A DNA stretch of 19,134 nt from an uncultured Ruminococcus sp. (GTDB lineage Bacteria > Bacillota > Clostridia > Oscillospirales > Ruminococcaceae), in NCBI GenBank assembly GCA_900556055.1, contig USNJ01000015.1, forward strand, positions 1 to 19,134, in the 5' to 3' direction. Below, piece by piece: positions 1-6,887 of the stretch; the first letter of the stretch is position 1; every line of letters starts with the position of its first letter. The notes under the pieces were generated by a model that saw only the letters and a list, made by a program, of their open reading frames with translations, was not told the origin of the DNA and ran no database searches. The translations under genes were made by a program, and so were the position numbers.

Positions 1-39
1 GCTTGCAGCACCGCCTGTAACGAGTATCGTTTTTGACAT
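1..39 (-). CDS. Rossmann-fold SDR-superfamily protein, N-terminal fragment
   Basis: Only the first 13 codons lie in the window; the rest runs off the left edge. They read MSKTILVTGGAAS: a beta strand followed by a TGG turn, the usual N-terminus of an NAD(P)-binding short-chain dehydrogenase/epimerase. The subtype cannot be decided because the glycine motif is cut. Upstream on the minus strand is an AAGGA ribosome binding site about 10 bases from the ATG. The gene follows the diguanylate cyclase stop by only 24 bases with no terminator visible, so the two are probably co-transcribed. Confidence 0.6.
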   Translation of the reverse strand, partial: MSKTILVTGGAAS

Positions 40-63
40 TTTATATCATTCCTTTCTTCGTGG

Positions 64-1104
64 TTACAGGATGACGCGGTTTCTTCCGCTTTCCTTTGCC
101 TTATAAAGCTTTTCGTCTGCGTCCTTGATGTTGTCTTCAATGGATTTTGACGGATCGAGCTGAGTTACGCCGAAGCTCATTGTTACCTTGATGTCGAGAT
201 CCTCAAAATGACAGACGGAATCCATTATGCAGATCCTGAGCCTGTCTGCCGCTTCCGCAGCCTGCTCAGCCGATGTATCGGGCATGATAACGATAAATTC
301 CTCGCCGCCCCAGCGGTAAACGCCGTCGCATATCCTTGAATTCTTCCGGAAATTTGCGGCTACGTGCTTTAACACTGCATCTCCCGCATTATGTCCGTAT
401 GTATCGTTGACCTTCTTGAAGAAGTCGATATCGCAGATAAAGAGGGAAACGTTCCTGAGGCTTTCGGTGTCGCAGATGATCTTTTCGTATACCTTATTAT
501 AGTCGTTATAGAAGCCCATTCTGTTTTTTAGCTCTGTCAGCTTGTCATGCTGAGAATCATCGAGGAAGCTGTCGGATTCGAGTGTTATGCCGCAGATGAA
601 TGCTGCGAGGGAAAGCCGCTTTACATCCTCGCTGAGGTCGAAGCCCGCCTCGCTGTCAAGCTTGTTTATAGCCTGATATGCGCCGATGAATTCGCCCTTG
701 CAGTTCGATATCGGCATTACGAGTATGGACTTTGTCACATAGCCTGTCTTTTTGTCAACATCTGAATTGAAGTCGGGGTCGTTATATGGATCGTTTGTAA
801 CGATGGCACGCTGCTCTGCAAGTGCCTTTCCGACGAGTCCCGTTCCTTCGGGGATAGTGATCCTGCCTGCGCCCACTGCGGCTGTTGTCCAGAGAGAATG
901 ATTTCTTTTGTCCCACTTCCAGAAACTGGCTCTGTCGGCATTGACGAGTGTTCGTCCCAGGTCGGTAAGCAGGCGGTAGATAGCGTTGTGATCGTTTTCT
1001 GCGTTGCTGTCGGGACGGGACATTTCCGCATAGAGATTTTGTGTTATGCTGAAGATCTGCTCAAGTAAAACGTCCGATGAAACGGCGCCTGTTTTCCTGT
1101 CCAT
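64..1104 (-). CDS. GAF-GGDEF diguanylate cyclase
   Basis: This enzyme makes cyclic di-GMP from two GTP in the cytoplasm. It has no signal peptide or membrane segment. Residues about 10-180 form a GAF sensor domain and about 185-346 a GGDEF domain. The active-site loop is GGEEF at 266-270. D225, N233 and D242 match the metal and guanine contacts of characterised GGDEF enzymes. RICD at 257-260 lies five residues before GGEEF and is an intact RxxD inhibitory site, so product feedback is expected. The GAF domain carries NK (147-148), F155 and ED (159-160), a near match to the NKxnFxxxDE signature of cyclic-nucleotide-binding GAF domains with the last two acids swapped. The ATG has a GGAAAGGA site upstream (1114-1121). 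It is divergent from an adenylate cyclase. The enzyme class is sure; the GAF ligand is not. Confidence 0.95.
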   Translation of the reverse strand: MDRKTGAVSSDVLLEQIFSITQNLYAEMSRPDSNAENDHNAIYRLLTDLGRTLVNADRASFWKWDKRNHSLWTTAAVGAGRITIPEGTGLVGKALAEQRAIVTNDPYNDPDFNSDVDKKTGYVTKSILVMPISNCKGEFIGAYQAINKLDSEAGFDLSEDVKRLSLAAFICGITLESDSFLDDSQHDKLTELKNRMGFYNDYNKVYEKIICDTESLRNVSLFICDIDFFKKVNDTYGHNAGDAVLKHVAANFRKNSRICDGVYRWGGEEFIVIMPDTSAEQAAEAADRLRICIMDSVCHFEDLDIKVTMSFGVTQLDPSKSIEDNIKDADEKLYKAKESGRNRVIL

Positions 1105-1172
1105 AATGTACGATCCTTTCCATAAAAAGTGATATAAACTGCAAAAGCCGGATTTACTGCAATTATATGAAC

Positions 1173-1201
1173 ATTATAACACATCTTTTGGTGAATGTAA
1201 A
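1173..1201 (-). promoter_or_regulatory. Promoter of the diguanylate cyclase gene
   Basis: Read on the minus strand, TTTACA (1201-1196) is followed after exactly 17 bases by a perfect TATAAT (1178-1173). It lies about 70 bases ahead of the gene start and its -35 box is about 41 bases from that of the divergent adenylate cyclase promoter. Confidence 0.8.
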
Positions 1202-1242
1202 TAGCAAAATAAAATTTATATCTAAAATATTTAAAAAATGTA

Positions 1243-1271
1243 GTGACAAAAGAGAAACGATATGTTATAAT
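1243..1271 (+). promoter_or_regulatory. Promoter of the adenylate cyclase gene
   Basis: GTGACA (1243-1248) and a perfect TATAAT (1266-1271) are separated by 17 bases. Start of transcription is expected near 1278, giving a leader of about 35 nt. The AT-rich 1105-1313 spacer holds this promoter and the divergent one and no gene. Confidence 0.75.
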
Positions 1272-1313
1272 TTATTTATAAATTTGCAGATATGTTTATC
1301 ATGGGGGTAAAAT

Positions 1314-3143
1314 ATGAAGAAAAAGACTGCATCTGCTGCAATTGAAACGGCTGTTGTGTTCATACTGGTGTTCCTTGCTGCATTTTACGATGTTTTCTAT
1401 ACGTTTGACAGCCTTCTGAGAGATAAGCTGTATCAGAACCCGAGGGGGATAAACAACAAGATAAAAATAGTTGCGATAGATGATAAGACGCTGCAGGATA
1501 TAGGTCCGTTCGGAACATGGTCAAGAAGCGTATATGCGGATGTTATCAATGCGCTGGGAGATGAGCCTGCCGTTATTGCGCTTGATATTATGATCTTCGG
1601 AGATATGGACAGCGAGGGTGATGAAGAACTGCGTCTTGCGTGCGAAAAAAGCGGACGGGTTGCTGCGGGTTCATACATAAACTATAATACGGTATACAAA
1701 ACAGATGCGGACGGAAAGCCCTATATTGACTATTTCAATATTGAAAACATCGAGCAGCCGATAATTGCGGACTGCGCAGCTGCGGGCTTTGTAAATTCAA
1801 CGCCCGACGAGGACGGAATAGTGCGTTCCGCCTTTGTTTCCGCAGAATGGAACGGTGAGACATACCGAAGCTTCGCCGCCGAGGCCTATTCTCTCTACTG
1901 CAGCCGCCTTGGGATAACGGAAAATATCCCGAAGCTGGACAGCAGCGGAAGAATGTGGATAAGCTATGCGGGCAGACCTTACGATTACGAGCATATCTCA
2001 CTTTCAAGCCTCCTTGACGGATCTGTTGACCCGAGGGTATTCAAGGACTGCATAGTCATCGTGGGCGCATATGCATCGGGACTTCAGGATCAGTTTTCCG
2101 TCCCGAACAGTGCTGACCAGATGTACGGAGCGGAAATACATGCGAACATAGTTCAGGCACTGCTTGACGGAAAGTGTCCCGTTCCCGCAAACAGAGGCAT
2201 CTCGGCACTTGCGGCGGCTGTTATCGCCGGCTGCGCTTACTTTGTGTCAAGGAAGCTGAAATTCAGGGCATCAACGCCTGCCGTTATAGTTCTTATTGCG
2301 GGCTGGGGGATATGCTGCATTGCGCTGAACAACGCAGGAACGGCATTTCCGATGCTTTATGCGCCGCTAGGCTCACTTGTTTCCTACCTTACAAATCTTG
2401 GAAGGAAATATGCCGAGGAAACTATTGAAAAGAGAAAGATCACGGCGGCTTTCAAGAAATATGTTGCGCCGCAGGTCGTTGAGGAGATCGCAAAAACTGG
2501 AAATTACCACATCAAGCTGGGCGGCGAGAACCGTGACATTGCCGTGCTTTTCGTCGATATCCGAGGATTTACGCCGATGTCCGAGAGTCTGGAGCCTGAG
2601 CAGGTCGTTGATATCCTCAACAGCTATTTGAATCTCACAACAAATGCGATATTCAGCAACGGCGGTACTCTTGACAAGTTCATAGGCGATGCTACTATGG
2701 CGGTATTCAATGCCCCGTTCGATCTCGATGATTATGTTTACAGGGCGGTAAAAACTGCCTGGGATATAGTGAGCGGCGGAAATGCGATCGAAAGCAAATT
2801 CCTCGAAAAATACGGAAAATCCGTAAGCTTCGGCGTCGGCGTGAACTGCGGACCTGCCGTAGTCGGCAACATCGGCTGCGATTTCCGTATGGATTACACG
2901 GCGATAGGCGATACCGTCAATACGGCGGCACGTCTTGAATCTAATGCCAAGAGAGGACAGGTGCTTATCAGCGAGAAGGTCTATGAGCAGGTCAAGAACA
3001 GGATAGAAGCCGAACCGATAGGCGAGATACCGCTTAAGGGCAAATCCAAGGGAGTTTTCGTGTATTCGCTGACAGCTGTTGACACCGATAAAAATGAAAA
3101 GGGGACTGAAAATGAGCAGATTTCTGATAATCCCGAAAATTGA
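1314..3143 (+). CDS. CHASE2-domain class III adenylate cyclase
   Basis: A membrane-bound cyclase of 609 residues that should make cAMP from ATP. TM1 (about 9-27) is followed by an extracytoplasmic CHASE2 sensor (about 30-290; note the VAIDDKTL and GTWSR motifs). Two or three membrane helices (about 293-362) and a C-terminal catalytic domain (about 400-590) follow. All canonical catalytic residues are visible: metal aspartates D415 (FVDIRGFT) and D459 (KFIGDA), purine-selecting K455 and T529 (DYTAIGD), and transition-state N536 and R540 (VNTAAR). The Lys/Thr pair indicates ATP preference and the class IIIb type. The start is the ATG behind GGGGG (1303-1307). The final 32 bases overlap the sugar isomerase-like gene. 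The CHASE2 ligand is unknown. Confidence 0.93.
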   Translation: MKKKTASAAIETAVVFILVFLAAFYDVFYTFDSLLRDKLYQNPRGINNKIKIVAIDDKTLQDIGPFGTWSRSVYADVINALGDEPAVIALDIMIFGDMDSEGDEELRLACEKSGRVAAGSYINYNTVYKTDADGKPYIDYFNIENIEQPIIADCAAAGFVNSTPDEDGIVRSAFVSAEWNGETYRSFAAEAYSLYCSRLGITENIPKLDSSGRMWISYAGRPYDYEHISLSSLLDGSVDPRVFKDCIVIVGAYASGLQDQFSVPNSADQMYGAEIHANIVQALLDGKCPVPANRGISALAAAVIAGCAYFVSRKLKFRASTPAVIVLIAGWGICCIALNNAGTAFPMLYAPLGSLVSYLTNLGRKYAEETIEKRKITAAFKKYVAPQVVEEIAKTGNYHIKLGGENRDIAVLFVDIRGFTPMSESLEPEQVVDILNSYLNLTTNAIFSNGGTLDKFIGDATMAVFNAPFDLDDYVYRAVKTAWDIVSGGNAIESKFLEKYGKSVSFGVGVNCGPAVVGNIGCDFRMDYTAIGDTVNTAARLESNAKRGQVLISEKVYEQVKNRIEAEPIGEIPLKGKSKGVFVYSLTAVDTDKNEKGTENEQISDNPEN

Positions 3144-3897
3144 CGAGCTTGACAAGAGCATTGCGCTTGCCGAAGAATACGGCTTCGGCTTTGAATTCAA
3201 CGACTTTTTTTCACCCGATGTTCTGGACGACAAGCGCCGCATGGACGAGATAATAAGCCGCTATAAGGCGCACGAGCTGCCCGATTACTGTACATCTCAC
3301 GGCGATTTCTTTGATGTCCTCATTTTCAGCGATGACAGAAGGATACGCAAGACCGCCGAGCTGAGGATACGTCAGAGCCTTGAAGCAGCCCGCATGATCG
3401 GTGCAAAGGGCGTGGTGTTCCACACCAACTATTCGCCGCAGCTGACGGCAAATATCTATGTCATGAACTGGATAGAGCGCAACGAGCAGTTCTGGCGGAG
3501 AATACTTCCGGAATATTCCGATCTGGACATCTATATGGAGAATATGTTTGATTTTTCCCCCGTTCTGCTTTCGGAGATAGCAATGCTGCTTGCCGATATG
3601 GACAATTTCGGCGTATGCATGGACTATGCGCATGCAGCGGTTTTCGGCAATGATCTTGACACATGGGTGAATCTGCTTTCGCCTTATGTCAAGCATATGC
3701 ATATAAATGATAATGACCTCGAAAATGATCTTCACCTTGCTGTCGGTGACGGAAAGATAAACTGGAGGCTGTTCAAATATCACTTTGAGGCTAAGCTTTC
3801 CAATGCGAAATCCGTGCTTATTGAGACTTCTTTTATCGACCGACAGAGAAGATCGGCTGAATTTCTTGCTGATCTTGGCATAATAAGCAAAAGTTGA
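3112..3897 (+). CDS. Sugar phosphate isomerase/epimerase-like TIM-barrel protein
   Basis: A 261-residue cytoplasmic protein of the xylose isomerase-like TIM-barrel (AP endonuclease 2) superfamily. Metal-ligand positions typical of the family are seen in order: SHGDFF, FHTNY, IYMEN, CMDYAHA, KHMHINDND and the terminal LIET glutamate. Members isomerise or epimerise sugars or inositols with a divalent metal; the substrate cannot be read here. I start it at ATG 3112, with GGGG at 3101-3104 seven bases upstream, rather than the in-frame TTG at 3079, which has no ribosome site. It overlaps the cyclase by 32 bases, so translation is probably coupled. No clear terminator follows. Confidence 0.85.
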   Translation: MSRFLIIPKIDELDKSIALAEEYGFGFEFNDFFSPDVLDDKRRMDEIISRYKAHELPDYCTSHGDFFDVLIFSDDRRIRKTAELRIRQSLEAARMIGAKGVVFHTNYSPQLTANIYVMNWIERNEQFWRRILPEYSDLDIYMENMFDFSPVLLSEIAMLLADMDNFGVCMDYAHAAVFGNDLDTWVNLLSPYVKHMHINDNDLENDLHLAVGDGKINWRLFKYHFEAKLSNAKSVLIETSFIDRQRRSAEFLADLGIISKS

Positions 3898-3971
3898 TTG
3901 TGAAAAATGTCATTCATTTATTGCAATTATCAGATATTTTTGATTGAATTAACAAAAATTCTGTTGACCTA

Positions 3972-4000
3972 TTGCAAATTAAAATGAGATGTGATATAAT
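3972..4000 (+). promoter_or_regulatory. Promoter of the riboswitch/FecR transcript
   Basis: TTGCAA (3972-3977), 17-base spacer, perfect TATAAT (3995-4000) with an extended TG one base upstream (3992-3993). Transcription would start near 4006-4007, at the first base of riboswitch helix P1. A nearby TTGACC (3964-3969) is 25 bases from the -10 and is too far to serve. Confidence 0.8.
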
Positions 4001-4005
4001 GCAGA

Positions 4006-4104
4006 TAACAAATTAAAAGGCAAAGCCGATGAAAATCGGTGTCGCAAAGCGCGAACCTAAGCTTTGAAAGATTCGGGAGTATGGTTGTCGGGCTGCATTT
4101 GTTA
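4006..4104 (+). ncRNA. Cyclic di-GMP-I (GEMM-I) riboswitch aptamer
   Basis: All hallmark elements are visible. P1 is TAACAAAT (4006-4013) paired with ATTTGTTA (4097-4104), eight perfect pairs. The conserved GCAAAG (4020-4025) is followed by a stem CCGAT/ATCGG (4026-4030, 4035-4039) capped by a GAAA tetraloop (4031-4034). The second conserved CGCAAAGC lies at 4043-4050. An 11-nt tetraloop receptor is formed by CCTAAG (4056-4061) and TATGG (4080-4084), then TCGGGCTGC. By alignment to the V. cholerae Vc2 aptamer, the ligand contacts G20 and C92 correspond to G4019 and C4096. G rather than A at position 20 argues for c-di-GMP and against cGAMP. Confidence 0.93.
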
Positions 4105-4176
4105 GGCATTTGTCCTATGTGCGGTTATCGATGATTGTACTCTTTTTATTTTGTTTGATGGAGGCGATGACAAATG
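4105..4176 (+). promoter_or_regulatory. Putative translational expression platform of the riboswitch
   Basis: The 3' P1 strand with its preceding base, CATTTGT (4096-4102), is repeated just after the aptamer at 4107-4113. With C4114 the second copy (CATTTGTC, 4107-4114) is exactly complementary to GACAAATG (4169-4176), which includes the FecR-gene ATG (4174-4176). The ribosome site GGAGG is at 4160-4164. A T-rich run at 4141-4155 has no good stem before it, so I favour control of translation over termination. Pairing is read from sequence; the switching mechanism is inferred. Confidence 0.5.
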
Positions 4177-6759
4177 AGTTTAAAGGCATTTATTGCAGGA
4201 CTGACATTGAAAATGAAGATAATATTCGCGGTCGCAGCTATCGCTGTTGTGGGCGGAACTGCCGCTGTTGTTGGCTATAATGTTACAAAGGAGGACGCTT
4301 ACAGAGTCCTGAAGGTCTTCGAGATGACGGGCGATTCCACTGTTTACCGTGAGGGCTCGGGCGATCTTGAGGCGTATGTCGGAATGAACCTTGAAAGCGG
4401 AGATGTTCTTTCCGTCGGCGAGGAAAGCACTCTGCGAGTAGTTCTTGACAACGATAAGTACATTCTGCTCGACGGCGGAACTGTGCTTGAGCTTAATGCT
4501 GCGGGAACTGCGGCTGACAGCAGAACTACCGTAAATCTCAGGCAGGGAACTATCCTGAATGAGATCACAAATCCGCTTTCTGCGAATTCTTCCTATGAGG
4601 TCAATGCGCCTAAGGCTACGATGGCTGTAAGAGGAACATCGTTCAGCGTTTCCGTCAGAGATGACGGCAGCGGCGGATATAATATCGATGAAACTACTTA
4701 CCACGGACTTGTAAATGTTTCTATACTCGATGAAGAGGGAAATATTATCCAAAGTGAAGATGTCGGCGTTGACAAGGCTGTCGATATCCATACTTTAAAG
4801 AATGAGAATACCGGAAATCCCGCAGAAAAGGACGGCAGAGCAGAATTCGTTATCATTGATGAGAACGGAAGCATACGTCCTCTCGGCGATGGTGAATCGC
4901 CTGTTCATGACGCATTCTATGAGTTTGTGCCTATGCTGATAAGATCAAGAGTTGTTGAATCCAACAACACTAATCTTATGGATATAGAGCAGAACGTTAT
5001 CAACAGAATAATGGGCGGCGGAAGCTACATTGAAGATTCCGAAAGTAACGGAAACGGCGGCGGTATCTACGGTGACGGCTCGTCTGACTTTACAATGAAC
5101 AGCGAGGATGTTCCTGCTCTAAAGCCCACGATATCAGAAGCTTCCGAGACTGAGGATACAGCACCCGAAATAAAGGCTGTTGATACCGAAAATACAGAGA
5201 TATCGGAAAGCGGTGCTGAAAGGGTCGGCGGCGAGGTAACGGAAGGATCCGAAGCTGCTCCTCAGACAGAGGCACCGGCGGAGCAGACGGAAGCTGTCCC
5301 CGAAACAGAGGCACCCGCAGAATTGCCCGAAACGGCAGTTCCCGAAACATCCGCTCCCGAAACGGCTGCTCCCGAAACAGCAGTTCCCGAAACATCCGCT
5401 CCCGAAGCAGCTGCCCCTGAGGCATCTGCTCCGGAAACCGAGGACATGGGCAAATATATCATAACCGATGAGGTCGAAAAGCCTATAACCAAGCCGAGAA
5501 ATGATGTATCCGGCAGCGGATCGGGCGTGACTTCTCCTGCGGGAAACTATTACTATCCCGAAATAACAGTTCCGAGCTATCCGACAGTAACAACAGCACC
5601 CGTTACCGATACGACAGCTCCCGAAACAACAGTTACCGGAACATCTGCCGATGAAACGGTTTATTATAAGGTAAGCTTCATTGCAAACGGCGATGTGTTC
5701 TATTCCGAAGAGGTCAAGAGCGGTGAAACGGTAAGCACTATCCCCGAACTGCCCGCAACAGACGGCTATACAGCTATGTGGGTATACGGTGAAGGTGACG
5801 ATGTGACTGAATTCACTGCCGATACCGTTATCACTGAAGATATGACTGTTACTGCGCTTTATACGGTAATACCTTCCGAATATGCAACAGTGACATATTA
5901 CGCATCATATGACAGCACGACTCCGATAGCGACCGAGCAGGTTGCAATAGGTTCAAGACCGACAGGTTCGGTTGTTCCGCAGTATGACAGCGGCAAGGCT
6001 TGGCTCATCTGGGGATTTAACGCAGCAGACCTTCCCATCGTTGAAAAGGATATGGATATAACGGTTCCCTATGTTGCGTACAGCGATGTGATCGAGGTCC
6101 TTATGGTTGACGGAAACGGCTCTAAGGTGCTTAACAAGCTGGTACTCAAAGGAACTATGGTAACTCTTCCCGAAATGCCCGCAGAGCTTGACGGCAAAAC
6201 ATTTATCGGCTGGGGTGATGCTACAAGCGGATTTGAGAACGGAACGGGACTCAAACCCGGTTCATCCGGAGTTGACAGAGTTGATTCAAGCTATGCGACA
6301 CCGCAAACACCAAGCTATGGTGCGGGAGATCAGGCTCGGGTTGAATACAGCACAAAGTTCTATGCGCTGTATAAGAAGGAGATCACTGTGACCTTCATGA
6401 TAGGCAGCGATACGGTATATCGGAAAGAAGCATATGCGGGAGACTGGATATATTACAGCGAGATTAAATCCAACATTACTTCAATGGACGATTACCGATG
6501 GTATTATACCGATGATTCGGGCGAACAGCGGTTCACGGATTATATGCAGGTGAACGGAGATCTTACGATAAGCGCAAAGCCGTACTCTGTGACATTCACA
6601 AAGGACGGCGCAGAACCAAATATCGTGACATCATACAGCAAACAGTTCGTGCTGAAATCCGATTACGGAACCACGTTTGAATACGATGGAAACACTTACT
6701 CGGCAGGCGATACGATCACCCTGACCGGGGACAGCACGACAATAACAGTTAAATCGTAA
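4174..6759 (+). CDS. Membrane-anchored FecR-domain protein with beta-grasp-type repeats
   Basis: An 861-residue protein, probably exposed outside the cell. A short basic N-terminus precedes one membrane helix (about 15-36), giving an N-in, C-out topology. Residues about 45-205 are a FecR domain (LESGDVL, VNLRQGTI, MAVRGTSFSV). Residues about 310-425 form an acidic linker ending in PETxx/PEAxx pentapeptide repeats. From about 495 come repeats of the InlB B-repeat/Flg_new type (VSFIANGDVFYSEEVKSG, then a closing TVTALY), at about 498-565, 570-636, 640-735 and 737-803. No LPXTG or other sorting signal is seen, so the helix is the only evident anchor. No sigma factor is adjacent, so the FecR domain is not an obvious anti-sigma regulator here. 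Expression is placed under the c-di-GMP riboswitch. A cell-surface or adhesion role is inference. Confidence 0.85.
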   Translation: MSLKAFIAGLTLKMKIIFAVAAIAVVGGTAAVVGYNVTKEDAYRVLKVFEMTGDSTVYREGSGDLEAYVGMNLESGDVLSVGEESTLRVVLDNDKYILLDGGTVLELNAAGTAADSRTTVNLRQGTILNEITNPLSANSSYEVNAPKATMAVRGTSFSVSVRDDGSGGYNIDETTYHGLVNVSILDEEGNIIQSEDVGVDKAVDIHTLKNENTGNPAEKDGRAEFVIIDENGSIRPLGDGESPVHDAFYEFVPMLIRSRVVESNNTNLMDIEQNVINRIMGGGSYIEDSESNGNGGGIYGDGSSDFTMNSEDVPALKPTISEASETEDTAPEIKAVDTENTEISESGAERVGGEVTEGSEAAPQTEAPAEQTEAVPETEAPAELPETAVPETSAPETAAPETAVPETSAPEAAAPEASAPETEDMGKYIITDEVEKPITKPRNDVSGSGSGVTSPAGNYYYPEITVPSYPTVTTAPVTDTTAPETTVTGTSADETVYYKVSFIANGDVFYSEEVKSGETVSTIPELPATDGYTAMWVYGEGDDVTEFTADTVITEDMTVTALYTVIPSEYATVTYYASYDSTTPIATEQVAIGSRPTGSVVPQYDSGKAWLIWGFNAADLPIVEKDMDITVPYVAYSDVIEVLMVDGNGSKVLNKLVLKGTMVTLPEMPAELDGKTFIGWGDATSGFENGTGLKPGSSGVDRVDSSYATPQTPSYGAGDQARVEYSTKFYALYKKEITVTFMIGSDTVYRKEAYAGDWIYYSEIKSNITSMDDYRWYYTDDSGEQRFTDYMQVNGDLTISAKPYSVTFTKDGAEPNIVTSYSKQFVLKSDYGTTFEYDGNTYSAGDTITLTGDSTTITVKS
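5272..5430 (+). repeat. In-frame PETxx-coding tandem repeat
   Basis: A degenerate 15-base unit encoding P-E-T/A-x-A/V is repeated through the linker of the FecR protein. A larger 45-base period is visible: the 27 bases from 5335 recur exactly from 5380. Such tracts can change length by slippage without a frameshift. Confidence 0.8.
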
Positions 6760-6765
6760 TATAAG

Positions 6766-6812
6766 GCGGACAGCCGAGGGCGAAACAAATTCCCTCAGCT
6801 GTCCGCTTTTTT
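6766..6812 (+). terminator. Rho-independent terminator after the FecR-domain gene
   Basis: GCGGACAGC (6766-6774) pairs with GCTGTCCGC (6798-6806), and AGGG (6777-6780) with CCCT (6792-6795). The stem is followed by six Ts (6807-6812). It closes the riboswitch-FecR unit. Confidence 0.92.
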
Positions 6813-6825
6813 GTTGAAAAAACTA

Positions 6826-6854
6826 TTTACATTATCCGCCGAAAAGTATATAAT
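6826..6854 (+). promoter_or_regulatory. Promoter of the MATE operon
   Basis: TTTACA (6826-6831), 17-base spacer, TATAAT (6849-6854), located between the upstream terminator and the MATE gene. Confidence 0.8.
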
Positions 6855-6887
6855 AAAAATAAGAATGTATACAAGGAGATAGGTAAG

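Noticed and set aside
3079..3111. TTG start extending the sugar isomerase-like gene by 11 codons
   Set aside because: It has no ribosome site, while ATG 3112 has GGGG seven bases upstream and gives the normal family N-terminus.
2373..3242. Long open frame (289 codons) antisense to the adenylate cyclase
   Set aside because: It mirrors the codon structure of the catalytic domain, has no family features and overlaps a certain gene.
4120..4155. Intrinsic terminator as the riboswitch output
   Set aside because: There is a T-rich run (4141-4155), but the bases before it form only a weak G-T-rich stem, so termination is not supported.
5262..5492. Antisense low-complexity open frame over the PET repeats
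   Set aside because: It only reflects the tandem repeat read backwards (SGADVSGTAVSGAA-like) and has no independent support.
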